Assembly: GCA_035574275.1 (NCBI GenBank)
Contig: DATLYY010000074.1
Coordinates: forward strand, 1 to 54,813
DNA: 54,813 nucleotides
Origin: Verrucomicrobiia bacterium
GTDB taxonomy: Bacteria > Zixibacteria > MSB-5A5 > DSPP01
Reading direction: 5' to 3'
Shown: piece after piece, positions 7,076 to 16,064 of the stretch
Layout: every line of letters begins with the position of its first letter
How positions within the stretch are numbered: the stretch's first letter is position 1
Notes under the pieces: model-generated
The model's input: only the letters and a program-made list of their open reading frames with translations
Database searches by the model: none
Told to the model about the DNA's origin: nothing
Program-made: the position numbers and the translations under genes

Positions 7076-8314
7076 ATGTTAAAAACAACGATCAAGGCGC
7101 AGCAATTACTGCTGTTTCTTTCAGCGGTAGTTCTGGTCAACTTGGGTATGCAACTATCGGCTTCGGCCAAAGAGCCCCCGATAACATCCCACGGGCTAGG
7201 GAAACCTTTGGCCCAGCCGGATAACGATCCTGACTATGAAAAACAAGCGGTGGGCGAAAGTTATGAAACGTTTGTCCAAAAAACCAAACCCCGGCTGTTG
7301 CAAGCCCTAAAACATCAGACCAAAACGACTCCCAAGAACCCTTCCGTAACCCTTGTCTGCCCCCCGTCAGCAATTTTGGAAACCGAACCCTGTGGGATGG
7401 ACTCTGCATCTTTAGGGGCTATGGAGCTGTGCGGCGACACCATCTGCGGCACGGCCTGGGCAGAGGCCGGTTTGAGAGACGAAGACGGATACCGTATGAC
7501 CTTCTCTTACCCGACTCCGCTATTCCCGATCACGTGGGCCGGTGTGGCCGAATTTCCGATTTTGCTGATAATTCTTCAGAGCTCCACGGTCGTCGCTTTC
7601 ACTTTCGCCGGCGCTTTCGATACGGCCGCCATTAACACACTTCTTGAACCGGGAACCTACGATTTCATCGTTGAGCCGTTGGACACGGCCAGCTATTCCT
7701 GTGCATCCGGCCTGAATGATTATGTCGTATGGTTAAAATGCCCGCCCCCGCCCGCCAACGACAGTTGTCAAAATGCCACCCCGATAGGAGAGGTAGCGGA
7801 TTACCTTTTCCGCACCAGCTTTGCCGCCATGGACGGCCCGCCAGATTGTTTGGAAGGAATCAATCCCGATGTCTGGTTCTGTTACACTCCTACCTGCAGC
7901 GGCTTTGCCACGGTAAGCCTTTGCGCGTATTCAACATTTGATACCAAAATCACCGTTTATGAGGGATGCGTTTGCCCACCGTCTGCGCCGCTGGTTTGCA
8001 ATGATGACTTCTGCGGCAACCGCTCGCAGGTCACCTTTCCGGTTGCGGCGGGAAACGAATATCTGATTCGGGCGGGCGGTGGCTGGGGAAGCACCCGGAT
8101 GAGTATCCAATGCTGCCCCTGTGCCAAAGGGGACTTGAATTGCGACAGCATCTGGAGTGGCGCCGACGTGGTGTTGATGTTAAATTGTGTCTTTATGGAA
8201 ACCGACGACTGCAACCTTTGCTTTGCCGATGTCAACTGCGACGGCAGTCTTACTCCTTCGGATGTGGTCCTGGAGTTGAATCGAGTCTTTTTGGCGGCTC
8301 CTTTCCCCTGCTAA
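7076..8314 (+). CDS. Secreted two-domain PPC-like protein with dockerin-like tail
   Basis: 412 residues from ATG 7076 after AAGGAGGTATTACC. The signal peptide spans about 1-31 (LLLFLSAVVLVNLG...ASA). Domain 1 (about 100-220) is a paralog of the repeats at 5106-6695: CPPSAILETEPC, CGDTICGTAWAEAGLRDED, FPITWAGVAEFP. Domain 2 (about 225-345) reads ANDSCQNATPIGE, INPDVWFCYTPTCSG, DTKITVYEG and CNDDFCGNRSQVTF. That is a form of bacterial pre-peptidase C-terminal (PPC) beta-domain common in secreted proteins. The tail has GADVVLMLNCVF and DVNCDGSLTPSDVVLELNRVF, ending AAPFPC. No enzyme domain is present, so binding or structure is the likeliest role. Confidence 0.7.
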   Translation: MLKTTIKAQQLLLFLSAVVLVNLGMQLSASAKEPPITSHGLGKPLAQPDNDPDYEKQAVGESYETFVQKTKPRLLQALKHQTKTTPKNPSVTLVCPPSAILETEPCGMDSASLGAMELCGDTICGTAWAEAGLRDEDGYRMTFSYPTPLFPITWAGVAEFPILLIILQSSTVVAFTFAGAFDTAAINTLLEPGTYDFIVEPLDTASYSCASGLNDYVVWLKCPPPPANDSCQNATPIGEVADYLFRTSFAAMDGPPDCLEGINPDVWFCYTPTCSGFATVSLCAYSTFDTKITVYEGCVCPPSAPLVCNDDFCGNRSQVTFPVAAGNEYLIRAGGGWGSTRMSIQCCPCAKGDLNCDSIWSGADVVLMLNCVFMETDDCNLCFADVNCDGSLTPSDVVLELNRVFLAAPFPC

Positions 8315-8330
8315 GAGCTGAATCAATTAA

Positions 8331-8369
8331 AAACAAGGAGCGGAGGTTATTAACCCGCTCCTTGTTTTT
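8331..8369 (+). terminator. Rho-independent terminator
   Basis: AACAAGGAGCGG pairs with CCGCTCCTTGTT around a loop of about 11 bases and is followed by T5. It closes the 7076-8314 unit and separates it from the tRNA/tig region. Confidence 0.85.
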
Positions 8370-8462
8370 GATGGCGACGGCCAAGTTGCCCCAAACTCCA
8401 AACTTTCGTATTTTAGCTTGCTCCCCGTAATCAACGGCGGGGCGGTATGCCTTCTGAACCGC

Positions 8463-8544
8463 GCGAAAGTGGCGGAACTGGCAGACGCGCAGGACTTAGG
8501 ATCCTGTCCCTTCGGGGGTGGGGGTTCGACTCCCCCCTTTCGCA
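8463..8544 (+). tRNA. tRNA-Leu (anticodon UAG)
   Basis: A class II cloverleaf: acceptor GCGAAAG (8463-8469) pairs with CTTTCGC (8537-8543), discriminator A at 8544. The anticodon stem is CAGGA/TCCTG with loop CTTAGGA, giving TAG at 8497-8499. A long variable arm (CCCTTCGGGG) and a T arm (GGGGG-TTCGACT-CCCCC) are present. CCA is not encoded. It lies about 50 bases upstream of tig. Confidence 0.95.
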
Positions 8545-8596
8545 GCTATTTCCCGTTGATCCGGTCCCGTCGTACACACCTATGAATGGAACGAAA

Positions 8597-9874
8597 ATGA
8601 GCGAGACGAAATTCAATCTGACCGAAGACAAAAACTGGAAGCGCACGCTGAAAGTGGAAGTCCCTCCCGCCCGCGTCCAGCCGCGCATCGACAAGTTTTT
8701 GACCGAATATCAGGCCGAAGCCACCCTTCCGGGCTTCCGTAAAGGGAAAGCCCCCAAGGATATCATCCGGCAAAAATTTTTGGGCGCGGCCACGCAGGAC
8801 GCCATCGCCGAACTGGTGGATGAATCCTATCGGGAGTTTTTGGAAAAAGGACAGAACGTAAATCCAATCACCCAGCCGACCATTCACGAAATGAATTACG
8901 ATCCAGCCGTCGGACTCTCGTTTACCGCCAGCTTTGAAGTCCGCCCGGAAATTGAGCTGAAAAAATACAAAGGGTTGGCCCTTTCCCGCCGGGTTCGCCC
9001 GGTTAAAGACGAAGAGGTGGAGCAGGTGATGGAGCACCTGCGCGAGCAGGCCGGCGAGTGGTCGGCCGTGGGCCGGGAGGCCCGTGAAGGCGACCTTTTG
9101 ATTCTGGACTTGGAAGTAATCGCCGATTCGCAGAACAAAATAAAGGAAAAAAACATTCCAAATTACGAAGTGGTGCTTACACCCACGCTCCTGCCTGAAT
9201 TCAAGTCAACGCTCACCGGTGCGGTTGCCTCCGACGTGAAGGAAATCACGATTACCTATCCAGCCAACTACGGAGAAAAAAACCTGGCCGGCTCCACAGT
9301 TACCTTCAAAGCAGCGGTTAAGGAAATAAAAGAAAAGATTTTACCCCCCAAGGATGATTCGTTGGCCCAGCGGCTGAAGGACTGGAACGCAGGAACCTAT
9401 CTCGAACTGGTGGTGGCCGTGCGCAAACAGCTGGAAAAATCAGCCGGGGAAGAAGCCAACGAGGCCCTGCGCCAGCAGCTTCGCAACCGGCTGGTGGAGG
9501 AAAATCCGTTCGAGTTCCCGGCCTCCTTTATTTCCGCCTCCCGCGACCGGCTGAAAGAGGACATCAAAAAGGAAAGAAAAGACATGGCCGAATCCGAATT
9601 TGAGCAAAAGGTCTGGCCCCCTTTCGAGCGGATGATGAAGTGGGATTTTCTGGTTCATGCCCTGGCGAAGAAGGAGAAAATTGAAGTGACCGAGGCGGAT
9701 GCGTCGGCTTGGATGGCCCGTTTTGCGGCCAATTACGGGATGAAACCGGAGGAGGCCTCCGAGTTTATAAAGAAATCCGGCCGGATCAAAAACGTGCGGG
9801 AGTCGATTTTGGAGGAAAAGGTGATTGACTTTTTGCTCGCCAATGCCGTTATACAAAATGAGGATGGAAAATAG
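8597..9874 (+). CDS. tig: Trigger factor (ribosome-associated chaperone / prolyl isomerase)
   Basis: 425 residues from ATG 8597; ATG 8582, five codons earlier, is an alternative. Upstream in-frame sequence runs into the tRNA and is not coding. The ribosome-binding signature [18 protein letters not shown] lies near residues 44-61. An FKBP-type peptidyl-prolyl isomerase domain follows (about 155-245, beginning [12 protein letters not shown]), then the helical substrate-binding C-domain. Trigger factor binds ribosomal protein L23 and shields nascent chains. The order tig-clpP-clpX-lon is a widely conserved cytoplasmic protein-quality-control operon. The length matches the family. The GGAACG ribosome site is weak. 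Confidence 0.95.
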   Translation: MSETKFNLTEDKNWKRTLKVEVPPARVQPRIDKFLTEYQAEATLPGFRKGKAPKDIIRQKFLGAATQDAIAELVDESYREFLEKGQNVNPITQPTIHEMNYDPAVGLSFTASFEVRPEIELKKYKGLALSRRVRPVKDEEVEQVMEHLREQAGEWSAVGREAREGDLLILDLEVIADSQNKIKEKNIPNYEVVLTPTLLPEFKSTLTGAVASDVKEITITYPANYGEKNLAGSTVTFKAAVKEIKEKILPPKDDSLAQRLKDWNAGTYLELVVAVRKQLEKSAGEEANEALRQQLRNRLVEENPFEFPASFISASRDRLKEDIKKERKDMAESEFEQKVWPPFERMMKWDFLVHALAKKEKIEVTEADASAWMARFAANYGMKPEEASEFIKKSGRIKNVRESILEEKVIDFLLANAVIQNEDGK

Positions 9875-9887
9875 AAAGGATATGCAT

Positions 9888-10496
9888 ATGCAATTGATAC
9901 CGATGGTGGTCGAACAGACCGGCCGCGGCGAACGGGCCTACGACATCTACTCCCGGCTCTTGAAGGACCGGATTATTTTCATCGGCACCCCGATCGATGA
10001 CAACATCGCCAATCTGGTCATCGCCCAGTTGATTTTTCTGGAGGCGGAGGACCCGGAAAAGGACATCAACGTCTACATCAATTCGCCGGGAGGGGTGGTT
10101 ACCTCCGGACTGGCGATTTACGACACCATGCAGTTCATCAAGCCGGATGTCGCCACCACCTGCGTCGGAATGGCCGCCTCGATGGGGGCCTTGCTTCTGG
10201 CCGCCGGTGCGCCGAAAAAACGTTTCGCCCTCCCCCATTCCCGGATTATGATTCACCAACCTTGGGGCGGTGTGCAGGGGCAGGTTACGGACATCGAAAT
10301 ACATGCCAAGGAACTGTTGACAATCAAGGCGCGCTTAAACGACATCCTGGCCAAGCATACCAGCCAGCCCTTGGACAAAATCGAAAAGGACACGGACCGG
10401 AACTTCTTTATGTCCGCCGAAGAGGCCAAAGCGTACGGGCTGGTGGACGAAATCTATGAATCGAAACGGAAAGGTCACGGCACCAATTCCAAATGA
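9888..10496 (+). CDS. clpP: ATP-dependent Clp protease proteolytic subunit, with Asn at the triad acid position
   Basis: 202 residues from ATG 9888, chosen because AGAAAGG is 8 bases upstream; ATG 9882 would be too close to it. ClpP forms the tetradecameric serine-protease barrel fed by ClpX. The nucleophile Ser98 (GMAASMGA) and His123 (IMIHQPWGG) are present. Where the family normally has the third residue of DTDRDxF, this protein reads DTDRNFFM, so codon 172 (AAC, 10401-10403) is Asn. The same replacement is known from Listeria ClpP1. There is no propeptide of note. The gene follows tig after 13 bases and is followed by a terminator-like hairpin before clpX. Confidence 0.95.
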   Translation: MQLIPMVVEQTGRGERAYDIYSRLLKDRIIFIGTPIDDNIANLVIAQLIFLEAEDPEKDINVYINSPGGVVTSGLAIYDTMQFIKPDVATTCVGMAASMGALLLAAGAPKKRFALPHSRIMIHQPWGGVQGQVTDIEIHAKELLTIKARLNDILAKHTSQPLDKIEKDTDRNFFMSAEEAKAYGLVDEIYESKRKGHGTNSK

Positions 10497-10538
10497 CGGG
10501 GGCTTGATTTTTCCCTCCGTTTCCGTACCTTAATCCGA

Positions 10539-10560
10539 GGCGCAAGGGCGCCTTTTTTTT
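10539..10560 (+). terminator. Terminator-like hairpin abutting the clpX start
   Basis: AGGCGC-AAGG-GCGCCT followed by eight T (the run starts in the stem). It ends three bases before the clpX ATG at 10564. There is no Shine-Dalgarno between the hairpin and the ATG. It could be a terminator for tig-clpP, an attenuator for clpX-lon, or both. A weak promoter (TTGATT 10505-10510, TACCTT 16 bases on) precedes it. Confidence 0.65.
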
Positions 10561-10563
10561 GCT

Positions 10564-11814
10564 ATGCCGAAGAAAACCACGGGCCCAAAGGAACGCTGCT
10601 TCTTCTGTCGTCGGCCGGCCGCCGAAGTGGTGACTCTGATCACCGGCTACGACGCCTCCATTTGCGACGCTTGTGTGGTGACTTGTTCACAGTTTCTGGC
10701 CGGCAAAAAACCGGTCGCAACGGCCCCTTTGCCGACTTTGGAAACCCTCCCCAAACCGGCGGAAATAAAAAAATATCTGGACGGTTACATCATCGGCCAG
10801 GAAAAGGCCAAAAAATCGGTCTCCGTGGCGGTGTACAACCATTACAAACGGGTTTTCCACCCCAAAGCGGCCGCCGATGTCGAACTGGATAAATCAAACA
10901 TCCTTTTGATAGGCCCCACCGGTACGGGCAAGACGTTGATGGCGGAAACCTTGGCCAAAATGCTCTCTGTCCCCTTTGCCATAGCCGATGCTACCGTGCT
11001 AACCGAGGCCGGTTATGTAGGAGAGGATGTTGAAAACATTTTGGTGAGGCTTTTACAGGCCGCGGACTACGATTTGGCCCGGGCCGAGCGCGGCATTGTG
11101 TACATCGACGAAATCGACAAAATCGCCCGCAAAGGGGACAACCCTTCGATTACCCGGGACGTCTCCGGGGAAGGGGTTCAACAGGGACTTTTGAAAATCC
11201 TGGAAGGTACCGTCTCAAACATTCCCCCCAAAGGGGGCCGCAAGCACCCGGAACAGAATTTTGTGCAATTGAACACCAAAAACATCCTGTTCATCTGCGG
11301 CGGGGCCTTTGACGGGCTGGAAAAAATTATCGCCCGCCGGGTGGGGCAGAAAACGGTCGGCTTCGGCGCCAAGCATTCCGTCTTAACCAAAGAAAAACAG
11401 GGGGCCATTTTCTCTTTTGTCGAGCCGGAGGATTTGCTCGCGTATGGCCTGATTCCGGAACTCGTGGGCCGCCTGCCGGTGGTCTGCGCCCTCGAGGAGC
11501 TAAATCGGGAAGTGCTTTTAAAAATTTTGACCGAACCGAAAAACGCCATCACCAAGCAGTATCGAAAATTATTTGAGATGGAAGGAATCGAGCTGGTTTT
11601 CGAACCGGAGGCCCTGCGGGCGGTGGTGGAACTGGCCCAAAAGCGGAAAACCGGCGCCCGCGCCCTGCGTTCGATTCTGGAAGAGGCGATGCTGGAGGTG
11701 ATGTTCGAACTCCCTTCCCTCGAAGGCGTGACCCGTTGCACAGTCACGAAGGAATCCATTCTCGATAAAGAGAAGCCGCAGCTGTACTATGGAACAAAAA
11801 GGAAAACGGCCTAA
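10564..11814 (+). CDS. clpX: ClpX ATPase, unfoldase partner of ClpP
   Basis: 416 residues. The N-terminal zinc finger has Cys12-x2-Cys15 and Cys34-x2-Cys37. Walker A is GPTGTGKT (117-124), Walker B is IVYIDEIDK, and the C-terminal AAA+ lid contains [14 protein letters not shown]. The ATG at 10564 is the only possible start: in-frame codons upstream run to a TAA at 10531 without another start. It has no visible ribosome site and follows a terminator-like hairpin directly, which is unusual for a housekeeping gene. ClpX recognises tagged substrates and threads them into ClpP. Its stop overlaps the lon start by one base (TAATG), so the two are coupled. Confidence 0.95.
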   Translation: MPKKTTGPKERCFFCRRPAAEVVTLITGYDASICDACVVTCSQFLAGKKPVATAPLPTLETLPKPAEIKKYLDGYIIGQEKAKKSVSVAVYNHYKRVFHPKAAADVELDKSNILLIGPTGTGKTLMAETLAKMLSVPFAIADATVLTEAGYVGEDVENILVRLLQAADYDLARAERGIVYIDEIDKIARKGDNPSITRDVSGEGVQQGLLKILEGTVSNIPPKGGRKHPEQNFVQLNTKNILFICGGAFDGLEKIIARRVGQKTVGFGAKHSVLTKEKQGAIFSFVEPEDLLAYGLIPELVGRLPVVCALEELNREVLLKILTEPKNAITKQYRKLFEMEGIELVFEPEALRAVVELAQKRKTGARALRSILEEAMLEVMFELPSLEGVTRCTVTKESILDKEKPQLYYGTKRKTA

Positions 11815-14180
11815 TGTTGGGTGTAATCGAGCACAACCACGAAAAAATAACCCTGTCCGATCTTCTGCCGGTTTTGCCCCTGCGGGACGTGGTGGTCTTT
11901 CCGGGAATGTCCTACCCCCTTTTAATCGGACGCGCCAGTTCCCTCGATGCCGTGCATGAGGCCCAAAAATCCAACCGGCAGATTTTCCTCTGCGCCCAAA
12001 AAAAATCGGAGATCGATTCCCCGCAGCCGCAGGACCTGTATTCCATCGGCACCATCGCCCGCATCCAGGATGTGACCCCTTTGCCCAACGGCACGCAAAA
12101 GGTTTTGGTGGAGGGGTTGGCCCGTGCGGTGGCGACCTTCGACCTGCCGGCCACCGCCGCCGCACAGACTCGCTTGAAAAAGCATTTCTCTGCCCGGCTT
12201 TCCCTGCTCATGCCGGAGAAGGTCTCCAACCCGAACGAACTGGAAGCCCTGACCCGTTCGGCTTCTTCCGCCTTTCAGGAATACGTGCGGCTGAACCGCC
12301 GGATGCCGGAGGAGATTCTGCTCTATTTGAACAACATCACCGATCCCCAGCGTCTGGCGGATACCTTTTCCGCCCATATTCTGCAGAAAGTGGAAATCCG
12401 CCAGAAACTTTTGGAGTCTCCCTCGGCGGCTGCCCAGCTGCGCAGCCTGCTGGAAATTCTGAACGCCGAAATCGAGATTTTGAAAATCGAGGAGGAGATC
12501 GACACCTCCGTGCGGGAAAACGTCACCCGCACCCAGCGGGAATTTTACTTGCGCCAGCAGCTGGCGGCCATTAAAGAAGAACTGGGGCAGATAGAGGAAG
12601 GGGGGGACGAAACCGCCGATTTCGCCAAAAAATTGGCTGCTCCGGGCCTGCCCAAGGAAGTCAAGGAAAAGGGCACGGCCGAGTTGGGCAAGCTGAAAAA
12701 AATGTATCCCTATTCCTCCGAAGCGGCCGTGGTGCGCGGCTACCTCGAATGGCTCTTGGGGGTTCCCTGGGGGAAGGAAACCAAGGACGTCACCGACTTC
12801 AAGGAAGTCAAAACCGTGCTGGATGCCGACCACTACGGCTTGAAAAAGCCGAAGGAAAGAATCCTGGAACATCTGGCGGTGATGCGATTATCCAAGGAGA
12901 AAAAGGGCTCCATTCTTTGCTTGGTCGGCCCGCCGGGGGTGGGAAAAACCTCCCTCGGCCGTTCCATTGCCAGGGCGCTCGGACGGAATTTTGCCCGGAT
13001 GTCATTGGGGGGAGTAAGGGACGAGGCCGAACTCCGCGGCCACCGCCGCACCTACATCGGTTCGCTGCCCGGCCGCATCGTGCAGGGGTTGAAAAAAGCG
13101 GATTCGATTAATCCGGTGTTTCTCTTAGATGAAGTGGACAAACTGGGCGCCGATTACCGGGGCGATCCCGCCGCCGCTCTTTTGGAAATTTTGGACCCGG
13201 AACAGAACCGCACCTTTGTCGACCATTATCTCGAAGTGGAGTGCGACCTCTCCAAAATCTTTTTCATCACCACCGCCAACCATCAGGACGGCATTCCCCT
13301 GCCCCTGTTGGACCGGATGGAAATCATCCGTCTGCCCGGCTACCTGGAACACGAAAAGCTTGCGATTGCCAAAAACTATCTGTTTTCTAAACTAACAAAG
13401 GAATTGGGAACCGAAAAGTTGAAACTTGCTTTTACCGAACCGGCTCTCTTGGAAATCATCCGGCACTATACCAAGGAATCCGGCGTGCGGGAACTGGAGC
13501 GGCAAATGGCGGCGGTAATGCGCAAGCTGGCCACCCGCAAACTGACCGAAAATGGCAAGACGCCGAAGGAAGTAACCCCCGCCTTGGTGGCTGAACTGTT
13601 GGGTGCGCCCCCTTATTTGGATACCGAAACGGAGAAAAAACTGGCAGTCGGCCGGGCGATGGGCCTGGCCTGGACGGAGCGCGGCGGCGAGCTTTTGCCG
13701 GTGGAAGTGGCCCTGATGCCCGGGGGCGGGACCTTCACGCTGACCGGCAAACTCGGGGAAGTAATGCAGGAATCGGCCAAGGCCGCTCTCTCTTTCCTGC
13801 GTGCTAATCATAAAACTTACGGCTTGAAGAAGGATTTCTTTCGGAATTTGGAAGTGCATATTCACATCCCTGAAGGCGCTGTGCCGAAAGACGGCCCTTC
13901 GGCCGGCATCACGATGGTCACCGCCCTCCTTTCGGCCCTGACTAAAAAGCCGGTCAAGCCCGGTTATGCAATGACCGGCGAGATTACTTTATCCGGAAAG
14001 CTGCTCCCGATTGGCGGGTTGAACGAAAAAGTGCTGGCCGCCAAGCAGGCTGGCATCCGGAATATTCTTTTGCCCAAGAAAAACGAAAAAGACCTCTCCG
14101 AGTTGCCGGTGGAATTGAAAGAAGGGTTGACGTTTCACAAGCTGGACACGCTGGCCGAAGCATTTAAATTGGTTTTATGA
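11814..14180 (+). CDS. lon: ATP-dependent protease Lon
   Basis: 788 residues. The N-terminal LON substrate domain opens LPVLPLRDVVVFPGM. The central AAA+ domain has Walker A GPPGVGKTS and an ENRTFVDHYLEV-type sensor region (here EQNRTFVDHYLEVECDLS). The C-terminal protease domain carries the dyad Ser696 (PKDGPSAGI) and Lys739 (GGLNEKVLAA), spaced 43 residues apart as in other LonA enzymes. It is a cytoplasmic homohexamer that degrades misfolded and regulatory proteins. Translation is coupled to clpX, and engB starts 3 bases after the stop. Confidence 0.96.
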   Translation: MLGVIEHNHEKITLSDLLPVLPLRDVVVFPGMSYPLLIGRASSLDAVHEAQKSNRQIFLCAQKKSEIDSPQPQDLYSIGTIARIQDVTPLPNGTQKVLVEGLARAVATFDLPATAAAQTRLKKHFSARLSLLMPEKVSNPNELEALTRSASSAFQEYVRLNRRMPEEILLYLNNITDPQRLADTFSAHILQKVEIRQKLLESPSAAAQLRSLLEILNAEIEILKIEEEIDTSVRENVTRTQREFYLRQQLAAIKEELGQIEEGGDETADFAKKLAAPGLPKEVKEKGTAELGKLKKMYPYSSEAAVVRGYLEWLLGVPWGKETKDVTDFKEVKTVLDADHYGLKKPKERILEHLAVMRLSKEKKGSILCLVGPPGVGKTSLGRSIARALGRNFARMSLGGVRDEAELRGHRRTYIGSLPGRIVQGLKKADSINPVFLLDEVDKLGADYRGDPAAALLEILDPEQNRTFVDHYLEVECDLSKIFFITTANHQDGIPLPLLDRMEIIRLPGYLEHEKLAIAKNYLFSKLTKELGTEKLKLAFTEPALLEIIRHYTKESGVRELERQMAAVMRKLATRKLTENGKTPKEVTPALVAELLGAPPYLDTETEKKLAVGRAMGLAWTERGGELLPVEVALMPGGGTFTLTGKLGEVMQESAKAALSFLRANHKTYGLKKDFFRNLEVHIHIPEGAVPKDGPSAGITMVTALLSALTKKPVKPGYAMTGEITLSGKLLPIGGLNEKVLAAKQAGIRNILLPKKNEKDLSELPVELKEGLTFHKLDTLAEAFKLVL

Positions 14181-14183
14181 GCC

Positions 14184-14801
14184 ATGTTACAAATCAAAAA
14201 GGCCCGTTTCTTCAAAACAGTGGCCCAACTCGACACCTGTCCGAACACCGTCCCGGAAATCGCCTTTGCCGGCCGCTCCAACGTCGGCAAGTCCACGTTG
14301 ATTAACGTCTTGACCAACCAGAAAAAGTTGGCCCAAATTTCCAAAACCCCTGGCAAAACCAAGAATTTGAACTATTATCTCATTAACAATAACCTTTTCT
14401 TCGTTGATTTGCCCGGATACGGCTACGCCAAACTTTCTGCTGGCGAAAAAGCGCGCATAGGCAAGCTGGTTGACGGCTATTTGAACACCTCTTCGAAATT
14501 GACCGGAATTATTTCCCTTTTGGACATCCGCCACGAACCGAATGAACTCGATTTGCAGATGGCCGAATGGGTGCAAACCACCGGCAAGCCGGCCCTTTTC
14601 GTTCTGACCAAAGCCGACAAACTTTCCCGTTCCCAACGAGCGGCACGGCGCGAAAAAATTATCGCATCACTGCCCGCTTCGGACGAGTTTGAATTTGTAA
14701 ATTTCTCCGCCGTGACCAAGGAAGGCAAAGGCGAAATCTTGAAATGGATTGCCCAAACCGCTTTTCCAAAAACCGCAACAGTAGAAAAGAGTGGTAATTG
14801 A
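14184..14801 (+). CDS. engB: Ribosome-biogenesis GTPase EngB/YsxC
   Basis: 205 residues with a small TRAFAC GTPase fold: G1 GRSNVGKS, G3 DLPGYGYAKLS, G4 TKADK, and G5 region NFSAVTKEG. The family helps assemble the large ribosomal subunit. Its place directly after lon is conserved in many bacteria. The stop overlaps the purA start by one base (TGATG). There is no clear strong ribosome site, so coupling to lon is likely. Confidence 0.93.
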   Translation: MLQIKKARFFKTVAQLDTCPNTVPEIAFAGRSNVGKSTLINVLTNQKKLAQISKTPGKTKNLNYYLINNNLFFVDLPGYGYAKLSAGEKARIGKLVDGYLNTSSKLTGIISLLDIRHEPNELDLQMAEWVQTTGKPALFVLTKADKLSRSQRAARREKIIASLPASDEFEFVNFSAVTKEGKGEILKWIAQTAFPKTATVEKSGN

Positions 14802-16063
14802 TGTTCAATCGCATCGTTGTCGGCCTGCAGTGGGGGGACGAAGGGAAGGGAAAAATCGTCGATTTTCTCTCCCAAAAAGCGGACATTGTTGCCCGTTATC
14901 AGGGGGGCGCCAACGCCGGCCACACGGTGTATGTAAAGGGCAAAAAGTTTGTTCTGCACCTGATTCCCTCCGGCATTCTGCATCCCAAAAAGCTCTGCCT
15001 CATCGGTTCCGGCGTGGTCTTGGAACCGGAAGAGCTGAAAAAGGAAATCGAAATGCTCGCGGCCCAAGGGGTGAAAGTTGAGGGTCGGCTCAAAATCTCC
15101 GCCGGCGCGCACATCGTTTTGCCCTTTCACCGGGAGCTGGATTTGTGGGAAGAGGCCCACCGCGGCGAGAAAATCGGCACCACCGGCCGTGGCATCGGCC
15201 CGGCTTATTCCGAAAAATACGCCCGTCGCGGCATCCGCGCCGTCGATTTGCTCTCGCCGGAAAAGTTGTCAAAAAAAGTGGCCGACATCCTTTCCTGCCG
15301 CAACCACGGCGGCGAACTTTCCAAGTTCGACCCGATTATCCTCGTCCAGCAGCTGCGCAGTTACGAAAAATTCATCTCACCTTACTTGGTGGATGGATCG
15401 CGCTTTCTGAACGAGGCCATCAAAAAGAAAAAATCGGTGCTTTTTGAGGGAGCGCAGGGGTCGCTCTTGGATGTGGACTTCGGCACCTATCCCTACGCCA
15501 CCCCTTCCCACACCATCGCCGGCGGTGCCTTGACCGGCACCGGTGTCGGGCCGCGTTCGATTGACGAAGTGATTGGCGTGATGAAGGCCTACACTACGAG
15601 GGTAGGAAACGGGCCCTTTCCCACTGAATTAACCGGTATCGAAGGGGAGCTTCTGCGCAAAACCGGCAGTGAATTTGGCGCTACCACCGGCCGTCCGCGC
15701 CGCACCGGCTGGCTCGATTTGGTGATTCTAAAGCATGCCTGCCGCATCAACGGCACCGACAAACTGGCGATAATGAAGCTGGACGTCCTGGACAGCTTTC
15801 CGGAAATCAAAATCTGCACCGCCTACGAATACAAAGGGAAGAAAACCGAGGAACTCCCGCTCGATTTATGTGAGCTTGCCGAATGCAAGCCGGTGTACAA
15901 AACCTACCCCGGCTGGAAATCTTCCACCCGCGGTATCACCCGCTTTGCCAAACTACCAGCCAATGCCCGGAAGTATCTTGCCGCCATCGAAAAAGCTTTG
16001 GGCGTCCCCATCTCCCTCATCTCCACCGGCCCGGAACGGGAAGCAACAATCGTAAAGTGGTAA
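14801..16063 (+). CDS. purA: Adenylosuccinate synthetase
   Basis: 420 residues from ATG 14801 (an in-frame TTG lies one codon earlier). It catalyses GTP-dependent conversion of IMP and aspartate to adenylosuccinate, the first committed AMP step. Visible signatures are the P-loop VGLQWGDEGKGKIVD near the N-terminus, GGANAGHTVY, TTGRGIGPAYSEKYARRGIR and GATTGRPRRTGWLD. The length is normal. It is the last gene of the + strand run. No terminator follows, and the next gene converges with a single base between the stop codons. Confidence 0.96.
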   Translation: MFNRIVVGLQWGDEGKGKIVDFLSQKADIVARYQGGANAGHTVYVKGKKFVLHLIPSGILHPKKLCLIGSGVVLEPEELKKEIEMLAAQGVKVEGRLKISAGAHIVLPFHRELDLWEEAHRGEKIGTTGRGIGPAYSEKYARRGIRAVDLLSPEKLSKKVADILSCRNHGGELSKFDPIILVQQLRSYEKFISPYLVDGSRFLNEAIKKKKSVLFEGAQGSLLDVDFGTYPYATPSHTIAGGALTGTGVGPRSIDEVIGVMKAYTTRVGNGPFPTELTGIEGELLRKTGSEFGATTGRPRRTGWLDLVILKHACRINGTDKLAIMKLDVLDSFPEIKICTAYEYKGKKTEELPLDLCELAECKPVYKTYPGWKSSTRGITRFAKLPANARKYLAAIEKALGVPISLISTGPEREATIVKW

Positions 16064-16064
16064 T

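Noticed and set aside
8447-8596. N-terminal extension of trigger factor
   Set aside because: This stretch is tRNA-Leu and spacer; the family start fits ATG 8597.
11922-12872. 316-codon minus-strand frame inside lon
   Set aside because: Shadow of lon, composed of Phe/Gln/Gly-rich antisense sequence.
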